From Avisuccinivibrio sp964424565 (lineage in GTDB: Bacteria > Pseudomonadota > Gammaproteobacteria > Enterobacterales > Succinivibrionaceae): 64,000 nucleotides of DNA. The stretch covers positions 28,112-92,111 of the forward strand of contig CAYRIZ010000002.1 in the NCBI GenBank assembly GCA_964424565.1. The letters are read 5' to 3'. Position numbers and translations under genes: made by a program. The notes beneath the pieces are model-generated. The model searched no databases, was not told where the DNA came from, and saw only the letters and a list, made by a program, of their open reading frames with translations. Below, one piece after another: positions 34,983 to 43,731 of this stretch (positions are counted from its first letter, which is position 1; each line of letters begins with the position of its first letter).

Positions 34983-35453
34983 ATGCACGATTATCTGACC
35001 CGAGAAAAGACCATGCTTGAGCCGCCAGGCGGGGATTTCGTGGCTTTTGTCAAGAAGCTGCAGCAAAACAAGCTCAAAGCTCTAAATCCCGCTTTGTTCA
35101 CCGACAGCAGTGCCCCCGCCCCCGGCCGCATCATAGCCCACAACACCAAAACTGCCGCTGCCCGCATTTTCCACCGGGAACCCAAGGCCGCGACCCCGCC
35201 CCGGGCAGTCAGCACACCTGCTCCCGCCGGCAGTCAGGAGACTGCGGCCGCCCCCGCCTCCTCCGGCAGCGCTCAGAGCGGCAGGAAGTCCAAAAATCAG
35301 GGCAATTTCCTTGGTTTTTTCTTTACCATTATGATGCTGGCCGCTGTCTTTATAGGGGTAAATACCAACAATCAGTACATACCGCTGGCTATAATCGCGG
35401 TGGCCTTCTTGGTGATGGTTATAGTTTCATCACGCAACAAAAGGAAAAAATAA
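34983..35453 (+). CDS. Small two-TM protein upstream of nfeD-qmcA, unknown
   Basis: 156 residues, not recognised. The N-terminus is soluble (HDYLTREKTMLEPPGGDFVAFVKKLQQNKLKALNPALF), the middle (about 40-105) a Pro/Ala/Ser-rich linker, and the end two TM segments (about 109-125 and 131-148) plus a basic tail KRKK. ATG 34,983 follows GGAAGG. Its TAA directly abuts the ATG of the NfeD gene, so the three genes to qmcA form one unit; a role with the stomatin complex is plausible. Confidence 0.7.
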   Translation: MHDYLTREKTMLEPPGGDFVAFVKKLQQNKLKALNPALFTDSSAPAPGRIIAHNTKTAAARIFHREPKAATPPRAVSTPAPAGSQETAAAPASSGSAQSGRKSKNQGNFLGFFFTIMMLAAVFIGVNTNNQYIPLAIIAVAFLVMVIVSSRNKRKK

Positions 35454-35885
35454 ATGAGTTTTTTCTCCTCCGGTGCTGTCTGGTGCATCATAGCCTTCCT
35501 GCTGCTGGGCGCAGAAATGATGACCGGCACGCTTTATCTGCTCTGCTGTACGGCCGGCTGCTTTGCCGCCGCCTTACTGTGGCTGTTTGATTTCTCGCTT
35601 AGTGCCCAGATCTTTGCCGCCGCCGCGGTCACCGCCCTGTGTGCCTGCACGGTGTTCTGCCTCCGCCGGCGTCTCCGCCGCTCCTGCCATGAGGATTTAA
35701 ATGATCTGGACGCAGGACAGCGGGTGCTGGTGGAAAGCGTGGCCGCCGACGGCAGTGCCCTGGTGTCCTACCGCGGCGCCAAATGGCCGGCAGTGGCGCT
35801 GGATCAGGCCCTCACTCCCGGTACCTGGGAGATCCTGCGGGCCGACGGACCGCGGCTGATCCTGAAGAAAAAGCTTTTTGACTGA
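35454..35885 (+). CDS. NfeD-family membrane protein
   Basis: 143 residues: two or three TM segments (about 8-30, 34-47 and 50-69), an Arg-rich loop, and a C-terminal OB-fold-like domain (LDAGQRVLVESVAADGSALVSYRGAKWPAVAL ... EILRADGPRLILKK) typical of short NfeD proteins such as E. coli YbbJ. NfeD partners bind SPFH proteins; the QmcA gene follows 23 bases later. Confidence 0.85.
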   Translation: MSFFSSGAVWCIIAFLLLGAEMMTGTLYLLCCTAGCFAAALLWLFDFSLSAQIFAAAAVTALCACTVFCLRRRLRRSCHEDLNDLDAGQRVLVESVAADGSALVSYRGAKWPAVALDQALTPGTWEILRADGPRLILKKKLFD

Positions 35886-35908
35886 TCACACAACAAACTG
35901 AGGTGTCT

Positions 35909-36853
35909 ATGGTTATTTCACAAACATTGATTGTAGCGGCCGTGGTGGCAGTGGCGGCGCTTATTTTTGCCGTGCAGTCCATCAAGGTGGTGCCGCAGCA
36001 GACGGCCTGGGTGGTGGAAAGGCTGGGCAAATTCCATGCCGTGCTCAATCCCGGGCTGAATTTCATCATTCCCTTTATAGACCGCGTGGCCTACAAACAC
36101 TCCCTGAAGGAAATCCCGCTGGATACCCCCTCACAGGTGTGCATCACCAGGGACAACACTCAGCTTTCCGTGGACGGTGTGCTGTTCTTTCAGGTGACCG
36201 ATCCCAAACGCGCCAGCTACGGTACCTCCAATTACATCATAGCCATCACGCAGCTGGCCCAGACCACCCTGCGCTCGGTGGTGGGCAAGATGGAATTGGA
36301 CAAAACCTTTGAGGAACGCGATGCCATCAACAACAGCGTGGTGGCAGCCATAGATGAGGCCGCCCTCAACTGGGGTGTGAAGGTGCTGCGCTATGAAATC
36401 AAGGATTTGACCCCGCCGGCCGTCATTCTGCAGGCCATGCAGCAGCAGATCACCGCCGAGCGTGAAAAGCGTGCGGTCATAGCCGAATCCGAAGGCAGAA
36501 AACAGCAGCAGATCAATATAGCCATAGGTGAAAAGGAAGCGGCCATAGCCCGCTCCGAGGGTGAAAAGCAGGCGGAAATCAACAAGGCCCAGGGTCAGGC
36601 AGCCGCCACCGTGGCCATAGCCGAAGCCATGTCCGAGGCCATACGCAGCATAGCCCGGGCCTCAGAGGAAAAAGGCGGAATGACGGCCGTCAACCTGCAG
36701 GTGGCCGAAAAATATGTGGAGGCCTTCTCCAATCTGGCCAAGACTTCCAATACCCTGATCGTGCCCGGCAACATGGGCGATATGGCAGGCATGATCGCCT
36801 CTGCCATGCAGATAGTCAAATCAGGCGGCAGTGTACTGCCTCCGGCCAAATAA
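35909..36853 (+). CDS. qmcA: SPFH-domain (stomatin-like) membrane protein QmcA
   Basis: About 314 residues. One N-terminal TM (about 2-22), then the SPFH/band 7 domain: VVPQQTAWVVERLGKFHAVLNPGLNFIIPFIDRVAYKHSLKE, QVCITRDNTQLSVDGVLFFQVTDPKRASYG, and DERDAINNSV-like EERDAINNSVVAAIDEAALNWGVKV. A long charged helix follows (AEREKRAVIAESEGRKQQQIN), then a Gly/Met-rich tail. Known relatives form large membrane cages associated with the FtsH protease. ATG 35,909 has GAGGTG 5 bases upstream. Confidence 0.92.
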   Translation: MVISQTLIVAAVVAVAALIFAVQSIKVVPQQTAWVVERLGKFHAVLNPGLNFIIPFIDRVAYKHSLKEIPLDTPSQVCITRDNTQLSVDGVLFFQVTDPKRASYGTSNYIIAITQLAQTTLRSVVGKMELDKTFEERDAINNSVVAAIDEAALNWGVKVLRYEIKDLTPPAVILQAMQQQITAEREKRAVIAESEGRKQQQINIAIGEKEAAIARSEGEKQAEINKAQGQAAATVAIAEAMSEAIRSIARASEEKGGMTAVNLQVAEKYVEAFSNLAKTSNTLIVPGNMGDMAGMIASAMQIVKSGGSVLPPAK

Positions 36854-36872
36854 TTACTAAACACTCAACTTT

Positions 36873-36901
36873 GGAGGGGCCCGCAGCTGCGGGCCTTTGT
36901 T
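36873..36901 (+). promoter_or_regulatory. Hairpin between the sppA Shine-Dalgarno and its start codon
   Basis: A perfect 18-base palindrome GGCCCGCAGCTGCGGGCC (36,878-36,895) lies between a strong SD (GGAGGGG at 36,873-36,879) and the sppA ATG at 36,902. Folding would bring the SD close to the ATG, or sequester it; followed by TTTGTT it may also act as a weak terminator of the qmcA unit. Confidence 0.6.
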
Positions 36902-38845
36902 ATGCCTTTTGACAAACAGTTTGTAAATTATCCCGATCCGGCCGACCAAGAGAACGGCCGCCGCCACAGCCTGTGCGGCCTGGTGTGGAAATTCCTGCTC
37001 TTTGTGGGCTCCGTACTGACCTTTATCCGCAATTTCATAGGCAATCTCATCATGCTGCTGATCATAGGCTGCATCATTATTGCCTATCAGGCGGCTTCTT
37101 CCCTGCGGGAGCAGGCCGAGGCTGTGTTTTACGGTCAAAGCGGGCTCAGTGCCGAAACGGCTACTGCTAAGGTACTGTATCTGCCGCTGGCCGGAGAGCT
37201 TAGTGAACGCCCCTTTGCCGGCTCACAGTTTGAGCAGATCTACAGGCGTTTTAATGAAAATTTATCCGGCCGGCAGACCCACGAGCTGGATGGCATAGAA
37301 AAGGCTCTGGCCGCCGCCCTGCAGGATGACAATATACAGGCCGTGCTGCTCGATCTGCAGGGCATGGGCCGGGTGTCCATGACTGCCGCCTCGCGTATAG
37401 CCGATCAGGTACAGGCCCTGAGCAAATCCGGCCGGCAGACCATAGCCGTGGCCGGCAATTTCTCCCAGGGCGCCTACATCATAGCCGCCGCAGCCTCACA
37501 AATCTGCCTCGATCCCCTGGGCAGCGTGGATTTGCGCGGCATAGCCCTGTCCTCGCTGTACTACAGTGAACTGCTGGACAAGCTGCACATCACTCCCTAT
37601 ATCTTCAGAGCCGGCCGCCTCAAGTCCGCGGTGGAGCCCTTTACCCGGGACGGCATGTCGGCTGAGGTCAGAGCTGAATATCAGCAGACGGCAGATGAGC
37701 TGTGGAGCACCTACGAAAGAAAGCTTCATCAGCGCCGGCAGCTCAGCCGCAGTGTGATCCTGCCGGCAGCGGCAGATTACATCAGGGAGCTGGAACGCTG
37801 TCAGGGAGACAGCGCGCGTATGGCCCTGGAGCGCGGACTGGTGGATGAACTGGCCGGCCGGATGACTGTACTGGACCGCCTGCGGGAGGAATTTGGGGCC
37901 GCGGCATACGATCCCCTGCTGCCCAATATGATCGACTACCGCGATTATCTGCAGCTGCAGCAGCGCCCGCCCCTGCAGGATCAGCGCATAGCCGTGGTTT
38001 ATGCCACCGGCACCATTGTGGAAAGTGCAGCCGATCCTTCTCTGCTCAGTGCCCAGGAGATCTGCGCGGTGCTGCACAACCTGGCTTTGGATAAACATAT
38101 CAAAGCAGTAGTGCTTTATTTGAATTCCCCGGGCGGCAGTGCCACGGCCAGCGAGCAGATCCGCCGCAGTATAGTCAGGCTGCAGGAAAGAGGTATTAAG
38201 GTGGTGGTATCCATTCAGGGCATGGGGGCTTCCGGTGCCTACTGGCTGGCCTCAGCTGCCGACCGCATCCTGGCCACAGAGGAATCCATTGTGGGCTCCA
38301 TAGGCGTATTCTCGGTGGGACTGGGTTTCCACCGTCTGCTCAATGAAGCCGGCGTGTATCAGGATGGCGTGTCCACCCATGAATTTGCCAATCTGCCGCT
38401 GGCCCGGGAGATGGGAGAGAACACCAGAAGGTACTACGAGCTGTCGGTAGAGCACACCTATCAGACCTTCATTAACCTGGTGGCAGCCGGCCGCGGGCTT
38501 GATCCGGCAGCTTACGAAAGCTATGCCGAAGGCAGGATCTTCACGGCGCCGCGCGCTTTGGATCTGGGTCTGCTGGACGGTTTGGGCAATTTACATGATG
38601 CAGAAATGGAAGCGGCACAGCTGCTGGGCGGCAGGCTGGAGGATTACTCCGTGGTCAATGCCTTCCTGCCGCAGGACGACGGGCTGTCTATGCTGGAAAG
38701 CCTGCTCTTCAATCTCAGCGCCTCTGTGCTGCCTGACAGCCTCAGCTCCCTGCTGCAGCAGGCCAGGCAGCTCAAAGCCCGGGAGGAAACTCCGCTGCAG
38801 GAACAGATTAAGCTGGTAACCTGCCTGCAGCAGCCCCTGCTCTAG
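36902..38845 (+). CDS. sppA: Signal peptide peptidase SppA, 67K type (protease IV)
   Basis: Inner-membrane serine protease degrading cleaved signal peptides. 647 residues (E. coli 618), one TM segment (about 45-62). Two tandem S49 domains: the N-terminal one carries the catalytic Lys (RAGRLKSAVEPF, about residue 239), the C-terminal one the nucleophile Ser (SIQGMGASGAYWLASAADRI, about residue 443), preceded by VVLYLNSPGGSATASEQIRR. This split Lys/Ser arrangement is that of protease IV. The stop shares the bases CTAG with the stop of convergent glgX. Confidence 0.94.
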   Translation: MPFDKQFVNYPDPADQENGRRHSLCGLVWKFLLFVGSVLTFIRNFIGNLIMLLIIGCIIIAYQAASSLREQAEAVFYGQSGLSAETATAKVLYLPLAGELSERPFAGSQFEQIYRRFNENLSGRQTHELDGIEKALAAALQDDNIQAVLLDLQGMGRVSMTAASRIADQVQALSKSGRQTIAVAGNFSQGAYIIAAAASQICLDPLGSVDLRGIALSSLYYSELLDKLHITPYIFRAGRLKSAVEPFTRDGMSAEVRAEYQQTADELWSTYERKLHQRRQLSRSVILPAAADYIRELERCQGDSARMALERGLVDELAGRMTVLDRLREEFGAAAYDPLLPNMIDYRDYLQLQQRPPLQDQRIAVVYATGTIVESAADPSLLSAQEICAVLHNLALDKHIKAVVLYLNSPGGSATASEQIRRSIVRLQERGIKVVVSIQGMGASGAYWLASAADRILATEESIVGSIGVFSVGLGFHRLLNEAGVYQDGVSTHEFANLPLAREMGENTRRYYELSVEHTYQTFINLVAAGRGLDPAAYESYAEGRIFTAPRALDLGLLDGLGNLHDAEMEAAQLLGGRLEDYSVVNAFLPQDDGLSMLESLLFNLSASVLPDSLSSLLQQARQLKAREETPLQEQIKLVTCLQQPLL

Positions 38846-41064
38846 AGAGCAGGCTTGAGCGGAGCGTTGATGGGAAAGCGGCCGTGGCGGGCGCCCCTGC
38901 GGTTGCCGTGTCTGATCTCCGGCGCGTACAGCTCGGTATCTATGGTGGTGTTGAGATGCTCCAGATTGGGAGCTGAGCACAGCACCTTGATGGAATGCGG
39001 CGCCGACATGCCCTCAGTGGCACTGTCCTCATGAAAGCGCCGCGGTGCTCCGTCTGTTTCCGAGCTGTCTATCACCACCTGCCAGCAGCGGCTGTAGCTC
39101 AGCGACGGCAGGCGGAACATCACCTCATGCTCGCTTTGATTGATAATGATGCACCAGCGCTCGCCATTGCTGTCCAGCTCGCCCAGATACAGCAGCACTG
39201 TTTTGACCTCGGGATTGTTCCAGTCCTGCTCAGTCATCAAATGGCCGTCCGGGCGGCGCCAGCGCACCAGGGTGCGGTCTTCCTTCTTGTAGAAATTATC
39301 ATCATCCAAAGCCAGCTCCTGCAGTACCTTGGAATTGAGGCGCAGCCTGGTCATGCGGCCGATAAAGGAGATGAAGTCATCCTGCAGGTGGCTGATGTTC
39401 CAATTGTAGTAGGAGAGGTCATTGTCCTGGCAGTAGGCATTGTTGTTGCCCCGCTGTGTCCGTCCCAGTTCATCGCCGCCCAAGATATGCGGCATGCCCT
39501 GGGCTATGATGGTACAGGCCATGAGATTGCGCTTTAACTGCTCGCGGCGCCGCAATACCTCGGGATCGGTGGTCGGTCCCTCCACTCCGCAGTTGGTGGA
39601 ATAATTTTCATTGGTGCCGTCGCGGTTGTCCTCGCCATTGGCCTCATTGTGCTTGCTGTTGTAGGAAACCAGATCCTCCAGGGTAAAGCCGTCGTGATAG
39701 GTCACATAGTTGAGGCTGGCGGTCATGGCGCGCTGCCCCTTGTGGAAGATATCGCGCGAGCCCATCAGGCGGGTGGCCACTTCCCCCAGCAGTCCGGGAT
39801 CGCCGCGCCAGAAGCGGCGCATGGTATCGCGGAAATGATCATTCTGCTCCGTCCAGTGTACGGGGAAGTTGCCCAGATTGTAGCCGTATTCCCCCACATC
39901 CCAGGGTTCGGCAATCAGCAGCAGTTTGTTTAAATGATCCGAGCTGGCACAGGATTTAAAGAAGGCGGCATTGCGGTCAAAGGCAAAATGCCGGCCGCCC
40001 TCATGGCTTTCGCGGGCCAGGGTGACGGCCAGATCAAAGCGGAAGCCGTCCACATGCATTTCCTCAGCCCAGTAAGTTAAAGTACTCTTTACCGTAATCA
40101 GGCCTATGATGCTGTCGGCATTAAAGGCATTGCCGCAACCGCTGCAGTTGAGCGGCCGGCTGTAATCCGGCCAGCCGCCGTCTGCGGCATAGGCAAAGTA
40201 ATTGCGGGCATCCAGTCCCTTGAAGGACAGCACCGGTCCGTCTATGCCGCCTTCGGCTGTGTGATTGAAGACCACATCCAAAATCACCCCTATGCCGTGT
40301 TTGTGCAGCTGCCGCACCATGGTCTTAAACTCAGTCAGGGCATTTTTGGGATCGGCGGCATAGCGCGGATCCGGCGCCATAAAGCAGACCGGATTGTAGG
40401 ACCAGTAATTGCTCATGCCGCGGGCGGCCACTCCGGGCTCGGTCATGGAGGCGGCCACAGGCATCAGCTGCACTATGGTGATTCCCAGGCGCTTTAAATG
40501 CGCTATGACCTCAGGGCAGCACATGCCCAGATAGGTGCCGCGCAGATGCGGCGGTACAGCCGGATGCCGCATGGTCATGCCCCGGACATGGGCTTCATAA
40601 ACTATGCTCTGGCGGCGGAAATTGAAAACCTGCTGATCTCCCTGCCAGTCAAAATCATCCGGTCCCTGCAGCACAGCCTTGGGGATGAATTTTTCATTGT
40701 CCTGATGATAGAGCTCGTCTGAGTAGACAAATGCTTTGTTGAGCTGCCTGGCCATGGGATCGACCAGGAAACGCCCTTTTTGAAAAAAGAGACCCTGGGA
40801 GGGATCATTCTGCCCCAGGGCCTCTATGGCATAGAGATCGCCTGGTTTCAGACCGGATACCCGGGCAAACCACACTCCGCCTTCACGGAATTTAAGTTCG
40901 CAGCTGCCGAGCTTTTCCTCGTCTGCATGGTAAAAATGCAGGTGTACGGTTTCAGCCATGGGTGACCAGATGCCAAAACTGTACGTCCCGTCTGCATTGA
41001 GCCTGGCCCCGAGATTCAGCCCCTTGCCGACACCATCAATGGGCAGACTTCTGAAAACTGCCAT
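38842..41064 (-). CDS. glgX: Glycogen debranching enzyme GlgX
   Basis: Hydrolyses alpha-1,6 branches of phosphorylase-limit glycogen. 740 residues, longer than E. coli GlgX (657). N-terminal CBM48-like domain (LNADGTYSFGIWSPMAETVHLHFY), then GH13: YEAHVRGMT, GIGVILDVVFNHTAEGG, HVDGFRFDLAVTLARE (nucleophile Asp), LLLIAEPWDVGEYGYNLGNFPVHW (acid/base Glu) and YVTYHDGFTLEDLVSYNSKHNEANGE. Last gene of the malQ-glgB-glgX run, but a terminator lies between glgB and glgX. Confidence 0.95.
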   Translation of the reverse strand: MAVFRSLPIDGVGKGLNLGARLNADGTYSFGIWSPMAETVHLHFYHADEEKLGSCELKFREGGVWFARVSGLKPGDLYAIEALGQNDPSQGLFFQKGRFLVDPMARQLNKAFVYSDELYHQDNEKFIPKAVLQGPDDFDWQGDQQVFNFRRQSIVYEAHVRGMTMRHPAVPPHLRGTYLGMCCPEVIAHLKRLGITIVQLMPVAASMTEPGVAARGMSNYWSYNPVCFMAPDPRYAADPKNALTEFKTMVRQLHKHGIGVILDVVFNHTAEGGIDGPVLSFKGLDARNYFAYAADGGWPDYSRPLNCSGCGNAFNADSIIGLITVKSTLTYWAEEMHVDGFRFDLAVTLARESHEGGRHFAFDRNAAFFKSCASSDHLNKLLLIAEPWDVGEYGYNLGNFPVHWTEQNDHFRDTMRRFWRGDPGLLGEVATRLMGSRDIFHKGQRAMTASLNYVTYHDGFTLEDLVSYNSKHNEANGEDNRDGTNENYSTNCGVEGPTTDPEVLRRREQLKRNLMACTIIAQGMPHILGGDELGRTQRGNNNAYCQDNDLSYYNWNISHLQDDFISFIGRMTRLRLNSKVLQELALDDDNFYKKEDRTLVRWRRPDGHLMTEQDWNNPEVKTVLLYLGELDSNGERWCIIINQSEHEVMFRLPSLSYSRCWQVVIDSSETDGAPRRFHEDSATEGMSAPHSIKVLCSAPNLEHLNTTIDTELYAPEIRHGNRRGARHGRFPINAPLKPAL

Positions 41065-41412
41065 ACACAGTTACTGTTCCTTTGTCATGATTGGGGGAGT
41101 TTCAGACGTGATCTGATCTTTTCCTGTACTCAGGTGAAGCAGCCCTGCTGCTGTATGAGCAAATGCCGCGGCACAAAGGAAAGTGAAAGCCGTCTGACCT
41201 CCAGATTGCCTGCAGGTATTGCTTTTTTAGGATACGATCATCTTCAACAACAAATAGCCAAAAGCGCTGCCTGCCCATACAGAAAAGCGGATTTATAACC
41301 TGTTTTCTGCGCCGGGAACGCATGTTATCCGTGCAGCCGGCGCTGCAGCGAATGCAGTGGTTCTTTACAGATTCATTATAATTGTACTTTTACGGATTTT
41401 TTGATCATAAAG

Positions 41413-41444
41413 GTGCAAATTGTGCGCCCCCGCGCAATTTGCAC
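41413..41444. repeat. 10-bp inverted repeat upstream of glgX
   Basis: GTGCAAATTG and CAATTTGCAC, perfect 10-bp arms around a 12-base GC-rich centre. On the minus strand it lies just beyond the T-run of the glgB terminator. Could be a second terminator stem, a transcript-stabilising hairpin or an operator. Confidence 0.6.
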
Positions 41445-41473
41445 AAAAAAACGCCTGTAGGCTTGCTACAGGC
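41445..41473 (-). terminator. Rho-independent terminator after glgB
   Basis: 8-bp perfect stem GCCTGTAG / CTACAGGC with a 5-base loop, followed on the minus strand by GTTTTTTT, 58 bases after the glgB stop. Confidence 0.8.
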
Positions 41474-41530
41474 ATTTGCTGATCTGATGACTGCACCAGA
41501 GCTGTGCCTGGTGCAGCAGTAAAGAAAAGG

Positions 41531-43714
41531 TTAATCGCCGACGCGCTTGATGAAGATGGTGGCCAGCGGCGGCAGATCCAGCACTATGGAGTGATACATG
41601 GACTGCCAGGAGACGGAGGAAGCCTGCATCTGCTTGGGACCGGTGCAGTAACCTGAACCCCAGTACTTCTTGTCGTCAGTGTTCAGCACTATCTCGTACT
41701 TGCCCGGACGCGGTACACCCAGCCTGTAGGACACATAAGGCACAGGAGTGAAGTTGCTCACCATAATGGTTTCATCCTGATGATCCTCGGAGGTACGCAG
41801 CATGGCAAAGAGGGAATGCTCGGCATCGTTGACATCCAGCCAGCGGAAGCAGTCGGGATCGTAGTCGGTCTCATACAGCACCGGATCGGTGGTATACATG
41901 CGGTTTAAATCCTTGACCAGTTCCTGTATGCCGTGGTGCTTGTCAAACTGCAGCAGCCACCACTCCAGCTGGGCATCGTGATTCCACTCCGCGCTCTGAC
42001 CGAACTCTGAACCCATGAAGTTGAGCACCTTGCCGGGATGACCGTACTGGAAGCCCAGGAAGGAACGCAGATTGGCTGCCTGCTGCCACTCGTCACCAGG
42101 CATCTTGTACAGCAGGGAATGCTTGCCGTGAGTGACCTCATCGTGGGAAATAGAGAGGATGAAGTTCTCATTGTAGGCATAGATCATGGAGAAGGACATG
42201 GCGCCGTGATGATACTTGCGGAAGAAAGGATCCTGAGCCATGTAGTCCAGGCTGTCGTGCATCCAGCCCATGTTCCACTTGAAGCCAAAGCCCAGACCTC
42301 CGGTATAGGTAGGACGGGACACGCCGGTGAAGGCGGTGGATTCCTCGGCTATGGTCATGGCAGCGGGGAACAGGCGGTAGACGGTTTCATTGAACCACTT
42401 GAGGAAGGACACGGCCTCGTAATTGATATTGCCGCCGTCTACATTGGGCACCCACTCGCCGGCCTTTCTGGAGTAATCCCAGTACAGCATGGAGGCCACG
42501 GCATCCACGCGCAGACCGTCTATGTGATAGTAATCAAGCCAAATCAGCGCAGAGGCCACCAGGAAGTTGCGCACGGTGTCACGGCCGAAATCATAGATCA
42601 GGGAATTCCAGTCCGGATGCCAGCCGCGGCGCGGATCTTCATACTCATACAGAGGAGTGCCGTCAAAGCGGGCCAGACCGTGGGCATCGGTAGGGAAGTG
42701 GGCCGGCACCCAGTCCAAAATCACGCCTATCTCATTTTGGTGGCAGCAGTCGACGAAATACTTGAAGTCATCAATGGAGCCAAAACGGGAGGTAGGAGCA
42801 AACAGGCCGGTGGGCTGATAGCCCCAGGAACCGGAGAAGGGATGCTCCATGACCGGCAGCAGCTCCACATGGGTATAGCCCATGTCCTTGACGTACTTGA
42901 CCAGCTCATCGGCCATTTCACGATAGCTTAAGCTGGAGCCGTCGGCCTTGCGCTTCCAGGAAGCCAGGTGCACCTCATAAATGGAGATCGGGCGCTTGAG
43001 CTTGTCATTGAGCTGAGACTTCTGCCAGGCACTGTCATTCCACTTGTAGGTGCTCTGATCGCAGATAATGGAGGCAAAGGAAGGATACTGCTCATGATAG
43101 AAGCCTACCGGATCGGACTTGTGCGGCAGACGGTTGCCATGAGGATCCTTGATCTCAAACTTGTAGCGCTGACCAGGTCCCAGACCGGGCACGAACAGCA
43201 CCCAGTGACCCATCAGCGAGCGGGCCATGGGATGACGGCGGCCGTCCCAGAAGTTGAAGTCACCTATGACGCTGACGCAGGTGGCGGAAGGAGCATAGAC
43301 GGCAAACTTGGTGCCCTTGACCTTGACGCCGTCGATGTCTATTTCAATCACTTGGGCGCCCAAAGTCTTATAGAGATTGCTCGGGCTTTCGTACATGGTG
43401 GCCAGGCCGTAGAAAGCCTCATCGCGGAACTGATAAGGATCTATGACCTCAATGGAGGAATCGGGATATTTGACGCGGAATTTGTAGTGAAAAGGCTGAG
43501 TGACCTCAGGGAGCACCTTTTCAAAAAGACCGTCCGGAGCTGCGCAGTCCAGCGTGCAGATCTCCTTGGAACCGTTCAGGGAGAGACAGGTCACTTCCTT
43601 GGCTCCGGGGAGCCAGGCGCGCAGAATGTAGCCCTGTCCTCCTTGATTGGGCTGCAGTCCAAGCACCTCAAAAGGCTTGGTCAGTCTTGCACCATTTAAT
43701 TCATCAATAAGCAT
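41531..43714 (-). CDS. glgB: 1,4-alpha-glucan branching enzyme
   Basis: Creates alpha-1,6 branches in glycogen. 727 residues (E. coli 728). N-terminal N1 domain (QGYILRAWLPGAKEVTCLSLNG), CBM48 (GTKFAVYAPSATCVSVIGDFNFWDGRRHPM), then GH13: YEVHLASWKRKADG, HVELLPVMEHPFSGSWGYQPTG, GVILDWVPAHFPTDAHGLARFDGTPLYEYEDPR, DGLRVDAVASMLYWDYSR (nucleophile Asp), IAEESTAFTGVSRP (acid/base Glu) and LSISHDEVTHGKHSL. Starts 17 bases after malQ; no glgC, glgA or glgP in the window. Confidence 0.96.
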   Translation of the reverse strand: MLIDELNGARLTKPFEVLGLQPNQGGQGYILRAWLPGAKEVTCLSLNGSKEICTLDCAAPDGLFEKVLPEVTQPFHYKFRVKYPDSSIEVIDPYQFRDEAFYGLATMYESPSNLYKTLGAQVIEIDIDGVKVKGTKFAVYAPSATCVSVIGDFNFWDGRRHPMARSLMGHWVLFVPGLGPGQRYKFEIKDPHGNRLPHKSDPVGFYHEQYPSFASIICDQSTYKWNDSAWQKSQLNDKLKRPISIYEVHLASWKRKADGSSLSYREMADELVKYVKDMGYTHVELLPVMEHPFSGSWGYQPTGLFAPTSRFGSIDDFKYFVDCCHQNEIGVILDWVPAHFPTDAHGLARFDGTPLYEYEDPRRGWHPDWNSLIYDFGRDTVRNFLVASALIWLDYYHIDGLRVDAVASMLYWDYSRKAGEWVPNVDGGNINYEAVSFLKWFNETVYRLFPAAMTIAEESTAFTGVSRPTYTGGLGFGFKWNMGWMHDSLDYMAQDPFFRKYHHGAMSFSMIYAYNENFILSISHDEVTHGKHSLLYKMPGDEWQQAANLRSFLGFQYGHPGKVLNFMGSEFGQSAEWNHDAQLEWWLLQFDKHHGIQELVKDLNRMYTTDPVLYETDYDPDCFRWLDVNDAEHSLFAMLRTSEDHQDETIMVSNFTPVPYVSYRLGVPRPGKYEIVLNTDDKKYWGSGYCTGPKQMQASSVSWQSMYHSIVLDLPPLATIFIKRVGD

Positions 43715-43731
43715 TACTGCCTCCTGTGTTG

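Larger units (their letters stand above)
41065..41530. other. glgB-glgX intergenic region with tandem hairpins
   Basis: 466 bases without a credible gene. The glgB-proximal end holds a terminator and a second strong inverted repeat; the rest is lower in GC than the genes and probably holds the glgX promoter, though no convincing hexamers stand out. Confidence 0.55.

Noticed and set aside
41102..41323. 73-residue frame between glgB and glgX
   Set aside because: No SD, no domain pattern; lies in the presumed glgX leader.
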